Program-made: the position numbers and the translations under genes | Assembly (NCBI GenBank): GCA_016271365.2 | Contig: CM057452.1 | Coordinates: forward strand, 827,234,001 to 827,298,000 | DNA from: Neoceratodus forsteri | Lineage: Eukaryota > Chordata > Ceratodontiformes > Ceratodontidae | Direction of reading: 5' to 3' | Length of the DNA: 64,000 nucleotides | The notes under the pieces: generated by a model | The model's input: only the letters and a program-made list of their open reading frames with translations | The model's database searches: none | Told to the model about the DNA's origin: nothing | Shown: piece after piece, positions 53,287 to 63,702 of the stretch | How positions within the stretch are numbered: the first letter of the stretch is position 1 | Layout: the number at the start of each line of letters is the position of its first letter

Positions 53287-54185
53287 TTAAACCTATCACC
53301 TAAGATCCTGGTTCCCCTCCTGGACAGATGCAGACCATCATGCCAGTATAGGCCTGCATCCCTTCAGGTGGACCCCCAGTCCCCAATGAAGCCAAATCCC
53401 TGAGCTCTGCACCAGGTTTTCAACCACTGATTGAATCCCATGGTGTGGAGCACCCTAACCTCACCTGTGCCATAGACAGGCAGCACCTCCAAGAAGGTTA
53501 CCGTGCATGCTATTTGTCTAAGGCCCCTCCCCATCTCCACAAATGCTTCTTGCACTGCTCTGATCCCTTTTTTAGCCAGGTCATTTGTTTCTAGATGAAT
53601 AATGCCATCCAGCTCCCTCTCCTGTGCAGCTGCTCCCACGATCCTGAGGATTCGCTCCGTGTCCCTCCAAGCCATGGTGCCATGCAGGCACCTTACCTCC
53701 TTCTCCCCTTCCTCCCCCAGTTCTACCTTCCTAACAATGGAGTCCCCCACCAGGAGTTGCTTCCTTCTCCTGTGGGGTCCCATGCCACCCTCCTGTGGGT
53801 CTCCTGTGTGGAGGTTCCCAACATCGTCCTTGGTCTCCACTGTGAGTGCCTCCATAGAGGAACCACACTTTTCCAGAATGGCATAGAAATTGTGGAGAGG
53901 TACAACTGGAGGGATGCACCTCTGTTCCACCACCCTCACCCTCCCTGAGCCCACTGTGGTCCAACTGCTCCTTTTTCTTGGCAACCTCTGAGGCAATGGC
54001 AGTGACCCTGGTGGTCCCTGGGTGGGAGAGGAGGTCCCACAAATCCTGGCCAACTCAGCCTGGAGATGAGCAACCTCCTCTCTCAGCCCAGAGAGGTGTC
54101 TGCAGATGGGACAACACCGCATCCTCCAGAATGTCTCCTGGAAGACTGTTGCGCCACAGCCACTGCACTGCACCACTCCCATCAT
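53262..54185 (-). pseudogene. CR1 ORF1: Cys-pair motif plus SGNH-type esterase
   Basis: From Met at 54185: CSGCG near residue 8 and CCPIC near residue 28 form a CxxC...CxxC pair, followed by a Leu-rich coiled coil (LREEVAHLQAELARI). Near residues 145-155 is LLVGDSIVRKVE, block I of SGNH/GDSL hydrolases with the nucleophile Ser; near 196-201 HLETND stands where the family has HLGTND (block III); LPVYG and FGFIGDWGST follow. A TGA at 53366-53364 stops the frame, probably from TGG, because the same frame continues as RDAGLYWHDGLHLSRRG with the catalytic Asp and His pair (53342-53328) and ends near 53262. In CR1 elements ORF1 is needed for retrotransposition; the esterase's substrate is not settled. 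Confidence 0.88.
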
Positions 54186-54200
54186 GTCTTATTTCTGGCC

Positions 54201-54927
54201 CCCTAATTGTTGTTTGTAATACTTACTCTTTCCTCTGTTTGTTTATTTCTTTTCCTTTTTTCTTTTCTGTCCCTACTTATACCTCTGTGTCCTTTTAGCT
54301 CCTGATCTTCCTGTTCTGAGATTAAAAGTTCCTATATTTCTCAGTAGGCTCCTTACTTGCTCAGCGTAAGACCTCCAGCAGCTAGGGTGGGATGGAGAGC
54401 TACTCTTGCCCTTTTAGGATGGTGAGTCTTTGGTGGCTCTGTGATCACTCACTTTCTGCTCCCAAACAGGAAGTTTCTGTTGTCAGTTAAATCCTGTGCC
54501 TATAAAAGTAGACCTGCCTTTGGGTAGGGGGGTGGAGGGGAGGGAAGGAGGGCAATATAGTCCAAGTAGAGAAGTTTAGTTATTCCAGCAGGTCCTTCCT
54601 CCTGGTGCTCTGCTTGTATACAGTAGGTTCAGCATATTCACAGTAGCTTGCACTGATTCTTTTGGTACAATAGATTGACAAGCATGACTGGGTCTTCCCT
54701 GGAACTGATTTAGACCTGCTCAGGGAGGCTGGCCTCACCTTTTCAGAAAGTCTGTTTTTAAGGGATGCACAAATATGAGCCAATAACTGCATAAGAAAAA
54801 TCCTGGTGATACTGGAGGATCCTTGCTCACAGAATTCCTTACAGAAATAATTATATGAAATGTTTACATGCTGTGCACATAAACTACCCATGTGATATGC
54901 ATGTTGCAAGCATGATTTAAATGTTAA
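54201..54927. other. CR1 5' UTR candidate and unassigned sequence
   Basis: A pyrimidine-rich part (54190-54300) and GC-mixed sequence up to about 54580 may be the CR1 5' UTR, because it lies directly upstream of ORF1 and holds CCTATAAAAG at 54499. From 54580 on nothing is recognised; the 138-codon minus frame at 54580-54996 has no motif. Confidence 0.4.
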
Positions 54928-54943
54928 ATTGGAACCAAATTCA

Positions 54944-55435
54944 TCCAACCTGGTGACACAGAGGGTTGAGGTGCTGGATGTCTCACCTTGCAGCATGCCA
55001 GTGGCCTGGGTTCAGGAGTGAGCCTGGGTCATCGGTGGTCGGCACAGGGGGAGGGCAGAGCTGGATGGAGTGGCTGGTAGGTAGTTCTCCTCTCTGGGGT
55101 GGTGAAGTGGCATCAATCACTCAATGGCTGTCCCCTGGTGGAGGCCAGGAGACTGTGCAGGCAGGGGGCCAGGTGTTAGGCCAATGGGGTAGGTAGAAGG
55201 GGGTCATTACTGGGACTGTAAGACACATGCATGCCTCCATGCAAATGTGTCCTTCTCCTGGGGCCCTCAGGAGAAAATTGGTGGATGAAAATACTGGTGG
55301 CAGGATGATGACCGACTCCCCACAGGCACCACTCCCGGACTGGGCATAAGGTAAGCCCCGGTAACTCCGGGTGACAGGAGCTGGGGAAGTCAGTTAGATG
55401 GGGGCCATCCAGAAGTGAAAAATAGAAATAAAAAA
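54944..55435 (+). mobile_element. SINE, first of a tandem pair
   Basis: ATTGGAACCAAATTCA at 54928-54943 and again at 55436-55451 flanks 492 bp. The head CCTGGTGACACAGAGGGTTG, AGGTGCTGG is A-box-like and CCTGGGTTCAGGAGTG is B-box-like. The tail is AATAGAAATAAAAAAA. The body is GC-rich. It shares head and body with the next SINE and with 47926-48486. Confidence 0.85.
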
Positions 55436-55451
55436 ATTGGAACCAAATTCA

Positions 55452-56075
55452 GCTGGCCCGGTGGCACTGAGGGTTGAGGCGCTGGACGCCACACCTTGTG
55501 CCATGCCAGCGACATGGGTTTTGGAGCAAGCCCGAGTCATCAGGGGTTGATAGGGGAGGGACAGGATTGAGCATCTGAAAGATGGCTCTCCTGTCCTGGG
55601 TGGAAGGGGGACTTTGATCCCGGGCTCTAGGGACTCCTGGTGGAGGCTAGGGGTACAACAAGCTCAAGATCTGAAACTAACTGGGATTTGCTGTGGCAAT
55701 GACCCTGTAGGCACACATGGAAGCATGTGTGCCCACACTGGGATGCATTGTACATTTGAGCCAATAGGGGAGGGACTACTTAAGGAATACCCCTCATCCC
55801 GGTGATAGGCGAAGGAATCTCCTCCTCCTCCAATCCACACTCCCAATGTTGGATGCTCCTCTCCATGGGTCCCCCGGCCTGGAGCTCAACACTAGAGATA
55901 GAGTGCCCTGGGTGGATTCAGTGGCTCTTCCCTGGAGGGTTCAGACCTGGGGGGTGTGCCAGGCTAGGGAGTTTGGACCAGGTAAGCATCACAATGGGAG
56001 GTAGAGACTGGAGTGCTTGGAGGTCACAAGAGAGACTTCCCCAGTAGTGGAGGTGAATAAATACAGTAAAAAAAA
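55452..56075 (+). mobile_element. SINE, second of a tandem pair
   Basis: The left duplication is ATTGGAACCAAATTCA (55436-55451) and the right one a slightly changed ATTGAACCAAATGCA (56076-56090). The 624-bp body begins GCTGGCCCGGTGGCACTGAG and ends AATAAATACAGTAAAAAAA. It is longer than its neighbour and carries extra GC-rich sequence (about 55600-56000). Confidence 0.85.
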
Positions 56076-56204
56076 ATTGAACCAAATGCATGCATGTGGA
56101 ATGCATGCAGCTAGCACAGTGGAAAGCTTGCTTTTATGTTAAATCAGTAAGAGACTGCATGCATATGGCATGCATTCAAAAGCAAGTGGTCACTGATAAC
56201 TGCA

Positions 56205-56335
56205 CACATAAAAGTTAAGTGACTTTTCAGGATTACACAGTATGCAAGTGGGGGTTGATGAGATTCAAACCCAAGTCCTCAGATCTCCAGGTCTCTCAAG
56301 TCAGTGCCTTTACCCACTAAGCTATACAGCCTGCA
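56205..56335 (+). mobile_element. MIR-like SINE / L2-end fragment
   Basis: Best-kept copy of its kind here: AAGTTAAGTGACTTTTCAGG, TTACACAGTATGCAAGTGGG, GATTCAAACCCAAGTCC, GGTCTCTCAAGTCAGTGCC and CCACTAAGCTATACAGCC. Confidence 0.75.
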
Positions 56336-56550
56336 TACATATGGCTTGCTTTTACTTCAATACAAATCTGCATACATCTGCATGTATGCGGCATGCTTAT
56401 AGCCACTGATATACTTTTTAGTTTTCTTGTCCCCTCAATCTCAGCTGCACACTTAACTGCAGCACACATACCAATGGAAATACATCTGGTTCTTCCCACC
56501 CCAATACACACACCTACCCACAAAACTACTTAATTACTTCTGTCTGGCCT

Positions 56551-56706
56551 GAAACATAGAACCATAGACTTTGATAGCAGATAAGGGCTGCTTGGCCCAC
56601 CCAGTTTGCCCATTTCCCAACTTATTGGATAAGATGCAGATCCTAGATAACCAACATCCTGCTTCTTCCTACCTCCACCAGGATTGCCTTATGTCTGTCC
56701 CATATG
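56551..56706 (-). mobile_element. CR1-type LINE, 3'-terminal fragment
   Basis: On the minus strand it ends with GGCAAACTGGGTGGGCCAAG, CAGCCCTTATCTGCTATC and AAAGTCTATGGTTCTATGTT. It matches only the last 150 bases of the 39- and 50-kb CR1 copies (GGGACAGACATAAGGCAATC in sense). Severe 5' truncation, as is common in CR1. Confidence 0.85.
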
Positions 56707-57004
56707 TATGGTATATGTCTGTCTGTACTCCTACTATTTTCTCTCCAAAGTTTTTGAATGCTTCCACGCAAACAAACTCTAAAGAGCAAACACAAAAGTA
56801 GCAATAATTCAACACCCACTAACAAGGCCAGTCCCCTCAATGCACACACACATGCACACTGTAGCAGGTGTGGCCATGCTACCAGACAACACACCAAACA
56901 TAGGTATAAGTCAAGGGTCTCTTACCTGAGTACTTGGGAGCCAGAGTAAGGAGTCTTTAAGAGATGATGTCCATGGGTCAGAGTGCTGGGGTGTACCTCC
57001 TTGA

Positions 57005-57181
57005 AATGAATGAAGTTATTTTTTATTACTATTTTCTACATTATGATGATGAGTTGGAGAATACTGAAGGACACTGTTCTACAAACAAGGCCCTTGTTAG
57101 TTGAGCATGGCCTTCATTAATCTCCAACTCTCCATCGATAATGTATAAAATAGTATTAAAAAATATCCTCATTCACTTCAC
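57005..57181. mobile_element. 177-bp foldback element
   Basis: TGAATGAAGTTATTTTTTAT and ACTATTTTCTACATTATGAT on the left pair with ATGTATAAAATAGTATTAAA and AAATATCCTCATTCACTTCA on the right; inside, GAGTTGGAGAATACTGAAGG pairs with CCTTCATTAATCTCCAACTC. The loop is AT-mixed around 57085. Non-coding MITE-like hairpin. Confidence 0.75.
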
Positions 57182-57189
57182 TAGGGCAC

Positions 57190-59605
57190 GTCCATGCACT
57201 CTCCCTTGTCCTATGGCATAACGTGCCTAAGCGTGGGGATGTGGAGATCAGCTTCACTGGGGGGGTGCATAAACTTGACTATAGTAGGGCTCCACTTGTT
57301 TCGTGCACACCATACCGCCCAACTGTCCCTGAATGCAAGGAACAGCCTCATTTTACCCCTAAAACCTGCTGTGCCCCTCATCCATCCCTCAAGGAAAACT
57401 TGCTACTGACACAGAGGATGTCCTGTGAATTTAGACTTTATGGCAGTGGCACCATTGCGTATTTCAGGAGGAGGGAACCAACAACCAGTGGAGGCCAGGT
57501 GCTAGTTAGCTCCTAGATGGCAAGCTCTGGAATGTCTGGAACATCTCTAAAAGGTAAAACGTATTTGTTGTTACTGAAAAGTGATATGCAAATTAGGAAA
57601 AATTCAAATATATAAGATTCATCTGTCTATACACAAGAGCAGTGTATCAGATTTGGACTTAAACCCACCGAGTTACTAACCAATATTTTTCCTGGAGGAA
57701 GTTCTGCCCCCCAAAAGAACTTTGCCCCAATTTCTCTCCTCAACTCCATTCCATTCAATACCCATCCCATATGGATTGTGAAGCTGCTGAAAGGCACAGA
57801 AACATGAAAAACACGTAAAAAATTCAGTCCTTCCTCCTTCCCCAATCCCTTGTAAAAATTATTTACTTTTGCTTACCCAGCCATTGGCCACAACCTGGGT
57901 ATAGCCAGTGTGCCACCAGCCCTGCTTTCAATTCACTCCTCCTCTGTCCTTCTGCCAGAAACTGGATGCTGAACCGACCATCTCAGGTCTCTAATGTGGT
58001 CTGTGACCAAGTCACCTCACCAACTGAACCCACCCAACCTGTGTTGCTTACTTCTTGCTTGGCTGTTGCTGCACTGCACTGATCAAGGCATATGAAGGTC
58101 ACCCACACAGCTGTCACTGCTGCTATGATGTCTAGCTTTCTGCCTTGGGGGAACCATGCTGTTTTTTTTGCAAGGCCAGCCTAGTTGAGTAAGTAGGTAG
58201 TCGAGTCTGGAGTTGGCATCTAGATCACCCCTAGCCCCTTCAGCCACCAAGGGAGATGAAGACTCACTAAGAGTAGACCAACAAAAAAATGTTTCTACAA
58301 CACTGCTTTTGAGAGTCCAGTGCTCACCAACTCCTCCAAGTTGTAGTGTGAAGCTTGTCTACTCTGTGACTGGAAAGACAGCAGTACCACTCATGTGACT
58401 CATGCTCTTGGCGGCAGCTTGAGCTCCTCCACATCATGTGTGATGACACCACTGCTAATAGGTGAAGAGAGTGGAGAACACAATACAGACACAGTTGAGT
58501 CAGGAGTGTACCTACAGTGTGACTGCAACACAGGTCAGGGGAACTTATTGTCATAGATGTCGGAAGCAGGAACGGAGAGTGCTGCAGCACCCCCACCATC
58601 TTAGGACATAATAAACTGCCCTTGCAAAACTCAGCACCAGTTGCTCTTTTAACCCATTCTCACAAAGAAGTCAATTGAAAAAGAGACCCATATGTGTCTC
58701 TCAGGTGTGAAGGGGTTAAAGTTGCCTTCAGTTTAAGCAGAACAGAAAAGGCAGGTGAGCTTCAATTCACACTTGTTTTTGTTTCTTGAGCCCTTTGCTT
58801 AGTTGGCAGAGAAACAAAAACAATGATCCCCAGCCCAGCCATGCTGTCTCTTTGCCATAGCCCCCCCCCCACAGCCACAAAGTGAGATAAAAGCAATAAA
58901 TAACTAACATTCATTTGTCAGATCCATTTTGATCGCAACATCCCTTGCTGGCCATATCCTGTTACTGGGGCACCTCTAAGCACTTCAGTATGCTTCATTG
59001 CTTGACTTGTTTATGCTGAATGTATTTCAAAAATCAGGTGGGTATAAGGAATGGACAAAGAGTCCCTGGCCCACATTACTTGCTGTGTCCTCACGGATGG
59101 TGGTTAATTTACTTGTGCAGTGCAGCACTGTCTGAGTGCTAAACTTGCCCATACTATATACAAACAGTGTAGAAATCATTCATCTGATCGATCAAGTCCA
59201 ACCAAGAAAGAACTACATCTGACGACATTCAAGTAAGCAAGCTGAAAACTATAAAATGCAATGTTGTTGTTGCTTTGACAGTCAGTCAGCACTGCACAGC
59301 ATGGCTCTATGGTTTAAAACTTAAAAGTTTATTTTCTGCTTCAGTTGAACTTGTGCATTGTGCTGTTACTTTTTGTGATCAGTTAGGCAGGCTGGGCACT
59401 GTTATCTGATTTGCATATAGGCTGGTGTAAAAAACACAGTACATTTTTGTGAATGGTTTCTATAGGACAAGCTTCATATATACTGCAGACCAGACAGTTG
59501 TAGAGTGCAAGCGAGCTATACATACAGTATATCTGTTTTTCATTTTTCTTTAAAGAGGGGCTCTGGCAAAAAGTGCTGCATTGCAGAATTAGAATAAGCA
59601 TAACC
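57190..59605. other. No recognised gene or repeat over 2.4 kb
   Basis: Open frames are short and without motifs. A C-run lies at 58860-58871. A weak dyad (TTTAACCCATTCTCAC near 58650 with GTGAAGGGGTTAAAG near 58708) is present. This is the longest stretch I cannot assign. Confidence 0.4.
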
Positions 59606-59611
59606 CAGTAA

Positions 59612-60778
59612 ATCTCGTACCAAAAATTAGGTTTCTACATTACTTCATTTTAAAGTTATAAGCTATTTTCTAACCCAGATTTCACTACCTGTTCAGAAAA
59701 GCAAGTTTCAGTGAACAGCTGCTGATGATGTCATCTCCTGAACTCACAGTCTAGTTCCTTCTGTCAGCAAGCTTATAGGACCTATTTTTCCAAAGTTAAA
59801 AGATCATGTGAAATGGTTTTTACAAATATAGCAGGCAGCACCATTCAAAAACATAGCTATAAACACTATATGTGTTTTAGGTTTTGTAACAAAGTTGACA
59901 AATTCATATTTCTTTAATGCCTTTTTGGTGTGGTCCATTTCCCCAGAGTTGATGGATGCTGAGTCAGCATGCCCCTAGGCTGCTGATAACATTTGGGGTA
60001 CTAATCTGCTGAGCCTGTTATGGCATTTTATTGCTACTAGTGTTGTAATGTTGTTAACTTCATTGCTGTTGGACAGTGTCTGCTTTCTCCAATAAGTTTT
60101 ATTAGGGGCCTTATATGTTAATTCTTACTATGGGTGGAAGTATTAGCCCTGGGTGTTAGCCCTGGTAAAATGATCTTTTAATGTGATGTACAACATAGAT
60201 GAGCCTGAATGTAAGTCAAGTAACAGCCTACAAGGGAGAAAACACTGAGCTGGCTACTGTATTGAAACTTGTAGTAAGGTTTCAAAACAGCACTACCTCT
60301 CCAGCCCCATTTACGGGAGACAGAATAATGGTTTTAAATGCCATCTGTGACATCACCTTAATTGAATGACAGGTGTGAATGATCACAGACTTTAACCCAT
60401 CACAATTATCCAAACCTCACAACGATGTGCTATGATTCAGAATCCTGCCACCCTGAGAACAGGATAACAAAATGCCTCGTCCTCCTCCACACACAGCAAA
60501 AAAAAAAAAAATTGTCAACTTTGTTACAAAACCTTAAACATGCATACTTTTAAAACCATGTTAATTGAATGATGATGCTCATTTTACTGATGAAAACCAT
60601 TGCACATGATATGAAACAAGTCCTATAAGCTTGCTGACAGGAAGGACTACACTGTGAGTTCAGGAGATGACATGTTCAGCAGCTCTTCACTGAAACTGGC
60701 TTTTTGAATAGGCAGTGAATTTAGGTTGTAAATGACTTGTAACTTTTAAATAAAGTAACTTAAGAGATCTCATTTTTG
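59612..60778. mobile_element. Element with about 290-bp inverted terminal repeats
   Basis: The left arm (59612-59905) and right arm (60510-60778, inverted) share, in order, TTTCAGTGAACAGCTGCTGA, TCATCTCCTGAACTCACAGT, CTGTCAGCAAGCTTATAGGA and AGGTTTTGTAACAAAGTTGA. Identity by eye is around 75-80 per cent. The spacer is about 600 bp and holds no coding domain. Long inverted ends suggest a DNA transposon relic. The terminal bases and target duplication are unclear. Confidence 0.7.
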
Positions 60779-60936
60779 GATCTGCCACAACCTCATCTCT
60801 CAGGCGTGTTTCGACTTCCCTCAATCAAGCCTGCCGACTGTTACTGGTTCCCACTGTCTCACCCACACTCATGACCTCTACTCCAAAACAGACTGGCTGC
60901 AACTGAACAACTGAATCAATACCAAACCTTCATGAG
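60779..60936 (+). mobile_element. L2-type LINE fragment
   Basis: GGATCTGCCACAACCTCATC, TCTCAGGCGTGTTTCGACTT and ACTCCAAAACAGACTGGCTG match 62148-62302 with about nine differences in ten agreeing bases or better. Only 158 bases survive, cut on both sides, starting exactly where the inverted-repeat element ends. Confidence 0.8.
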
Positions 60937-61132
60937 GCTGCTTGGGGCTATGCTGATCTAAATTCTGAATTTATTGATGCCAGAGAATTTGACCATAGTC
61001 CTCTTTAAAGCAACCCTGCCCCGAGCCCAATTCTCAGTAGAACTGCTAACATTTCTATCTATATAGAAAAGTACAATGTTTAACATTGTATCAGTTTGTC
61101 ATGAAATTTTAATTATGGAAGATACTCTTAAT
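60937..61132. other. No recognised feature
   Basis: Short spacer without motif before the hAT-type foldback. Confidence 0.4.
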
Positions 61133-61532
61133 TAGGGATGTACAAAATTGGAAAATTTTGCCCAGCGAAATATTTCATGTAATTAGCACATTCCATGAAA
61201 TATTTCAGTAGGTGAAATGCAAAATTTTGCCTGCAGTTGGATGCCCCCAAGCTGGTGAAATTTCATTCATGGGCAAAATTCACACACGTGGGTGAAATTT
61301 CACCAGCTGTGGGAGTAATTTTGCCTCCCTTGGTGAAATGTTGTGGCCACTGCCCACTGGTCAAAATTCTCCCTGGTTTCCAGTGGTCCCCCCGGCTGTC
61401 GCCAGCCATAATAATATTAAATAAGAACCCCCCCCCGAAAGTTACCCTGCACCCACAATTTATTTTATTAAAAAAAAATACCTTCCATTCCCTGGTGTCT
61501 AGTGGTCCCCCCTGACCATCATTGGCTGTTAT

Positions 61533-62972
61533 CAGGGCTCTAACCTAACTCAGTTAACTGGTTCAAAAGCTACTTAGACAACCTCTCCCAAAGAGTGAAA
61601 ATTGCTGGCACACTCTCTGACCAAAGACCAGTCCGGTCCGGTGTCCCACAGGGCTCAATCTTGGGCCCCCTCCTTTTCAGCCTTTTTCTGAACTCACTGC
61701 CAGAATCCTACCCTGAACAGATCCTACTCTATGCAGATGATGCTGTCATCCTGGCATCCCACCATGATCCAGTCCATCTACAAGGTAACCTCAAACATGC
61801 CTTCTCTGCAGTTGAAAACTGGTTCACAAAACACAGACTTGTACTTAACCCGAAAAAACAAAGACCATGATCTTCTGCAGATCCCAAAACAAACACAAAC
61901 AATATCAGCTATCCATTAAAACCAAGCAAGGAATCACCCTCGAACAAGTTCATACCTTCAAATATCTCAGCCTCACCCTTGACTGTAATCTCTACTATGT
62001 CCCACACATCAATAATGTGGCAAAAGTAGCCAACACCAGGATGGGCCTACTATTCCAACATAGGAAACATCTAACCCCAGAAGCTCTGTCCATAGCTGTC
62101 CAGAGCTCCATCATCAGCATCATTGGCTACGGTCTCATTATCTATGGATCTGCCACAACCTCATCTCTCAGCCATGTTTTGACTTCCCTCAGTCAAGCCT
62201 GCTGACTCGTTACTGGTTCCCACCATCTCACCCACACCTGCGACCTCTACTCCAAAACAGGCTGACTGCAACTGAACAACTGAATCAAATACCAAACCTT
62301 CATCACTGCTAAGAAAATCATGATGGGAAAGGCATCACCAGGAGTCAGCACCCTCCTCAAACCCAAAATCACCAACCGCAACACCAGGAGCTCTCTAAGC
62401 CCCAAATCCTTCAAATCCTCACGTCAGCGATTTCCCAAGGCCAAAGGTCGTTTGCATACAGGGCTCTGAGTTGACAGAATGAGCTCTCTAGTGACACCTC
62501 ATCCACAGCAATGCTTGGAGTATTCAAAAAGCTCCACCACTCCATAACTGGTACCTCCACCTGTGCTTGCACCCCATAACATCTTCATTCCCACGATGCT
62601 TCTGACTTTATAGGTGTCGTTTCTGCCCTCTCTTGCACTTACCTGTCCAATGCAACTTCTAATGCACTTGCCCTGTTTCTGTCCTGACAAGGCCCCTGGC
62701 TGCCTCACCCTGACCCTCTACACCTATGCCTTCCCTACCCTCAGCCTCTCCCTTCTTGCCCAATTCCTCCTATTGTTTCTTGAGTTACTCATTGCTCCAG
62801 TCTGATTTTGTCAAGCAAAGTTACTGTCTAAAACCATGTACCTGTAACTGTTTTATGTTTTAGTGTCTGTTACCCTGCAACCAGCATGATGTGGAACCTT
62901 TGTAAAAGAGCCTCAGCTCAAAGGTACTTTGTAATCCTAGACACAAATAAATAAATAAATAAGAAAAAAAAT
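61533..62972 (+). mobile_element. L2-type LINE inserted in the foldback element
   Basis: Ends are set by the foldback arms: the arm text stops after GGCTGTTAT (61532) and resumes at AATAATATTAAATAAG (62971). The LINE ends in AAATAAATAAATAAATAAG. It is 5'-truncated inside the RT. The 3' UTR at 62540-62800 is pyrimidine-rich, as in the copy at 7557-11190. Confidence 0.85.
61560..62205 (+). pseudogene. L2 ORF2 remnant, RT motif B to C-terminus
   Basis: The plus strand gives NWFKSYLDNLSQRVKIAG (61556-61610), RSGVPQGSILGPLLFSLFLN (motif B, 61634-61695), QILLYADDAVILASHHDP (motif C, 61719-61770), AVENWFTKHRLVLNPKK (61810-61860), a one-base shift at about 61865, then ITLEQVHTFKYLSLTLDCNL, YVPHINNVAKVANTRMGLLF, ALSIAVQSSIISIIGYGLI and YGSATTSSLSHVLTSLSQAC up to a stop at 62205. 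It is clearly better preserved than the 7.5-11.2 kb copy. Motif A and the endonuclease are missing because of truncation. Confidence 0.9.
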
Positions 62973-63702
62973 AATATTAAATAAGTACCCCCCAAGTTAC
63001 CCTACTGCCTCCGCCTGTTTATAAAATAAAATAAAATCACCCTCCACTCACAGTGTTTAGTGGTTTACCCCCACCCATCAATGGATATCACCACCCACCC
63101 AGCTCCCCCAAGTAGCCAGTTGGGCCACCAGCATAGCCCTCCACTCACCTCCACAGCCCGGCAGCCCAACTGAGTGCCTCTGAGCACTTGAATGAATGAA
63201 AATGAATGAGCATGATTTTCATTCATTCAAGCACTCAGTGGTGCTCAGTCAGGCTGCTGGCCATGGAGGAGTGGAGGACTGTGCCAGTGGCCTGATCAGG
63301 TTACTGGGGGAGCTGGGGTGCTATATCATTGATGGGATGGGGGGTCCACTAGACACCAGGGACTGGAAGGTGATTTTTTTTATAAAACAGATGGAGGCAC
63401 AGGATAATTGGGGTGTATATTTAATATTATAATGGCCAGTGAAGGCCAGGTGGGGGACCACTAGACACCAGGGAGTGGAGGGCATTTTTTTAAAAAAAAC
63501 AAATTGGGGGTGAAGGGTAACTTGTGTGTGTGGGGGCTGGGGGGTTCAATTGGACTTGTGGTCGTCTGTGGCAACGGGTGAAATTGCAGGTGAAATTGGG
63601 AAATTTTTCTGCAATTTCTCATAACATTTTGCCTGGCGAAATTGCCAATTTCATGGCAATTTCATCAGCAAAATTTAATTTCACTGCATCTTTACTCTTA
63701 AC

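Larger units (their letters stand above)
50205..54200 (-). mobile_element. CR1-type LINE, nearly complete
   Basis: The minus strand carries ORF1 (54185-53262), ORF2 (53286-50273) and a short 3' end with GGCCAAGCGGTCCTTATCTG, CTGTCAAAGTCTATG and TTACTATGTTTCTATA. This is the most complete element in the window and the reference for the other CR1 pieces. ORF1 and ORF2 overlap slightly. Only about seven small indels disrupt it, so it is fairly young. The 5' UTR may extend to about 54580, where a CTATAAAAG sequence (54500) lies, but the boundary is not clear. Confidence 0.92.
61133..63694. mobile_element. Foldback hAT-type element, interrupted by an L2 LINE
   Basis: CTCTTAAT at 61125-61132 and CTCTTAAC at 63695-63702 flank an interval starting TAGGGATG and ending GCATCTTTA, which fits hAT ends and an 8-bp duplication with one change. 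The two halves are inverted copies around about 63208, where GAGCACTTGAATGAATGAAA and TTTCATTCATTCAAGCACTC form a near-perfect hairpin. Each arm contains about two units of a roughly 115-bp repeat with GGTGTCTAGTGGTCCCCCCT (complement near 63350 and 63465). Both outer parts are rich in GGTGAAAT/ATTTCACC words. An L2 LINE lies in the left arm. No transposase. Confidence 0.82.

Noticed and set aside
53364..54185. GDSL/SGNH hydrolase as a host lipase or esterase gene
   Set aside because: The Cys-pair motif and coiled coil in front and CR1 ORF2 directly downstream identify it as CR1 ORF1; similar remnants lie at 1-725 and 35440-36405.
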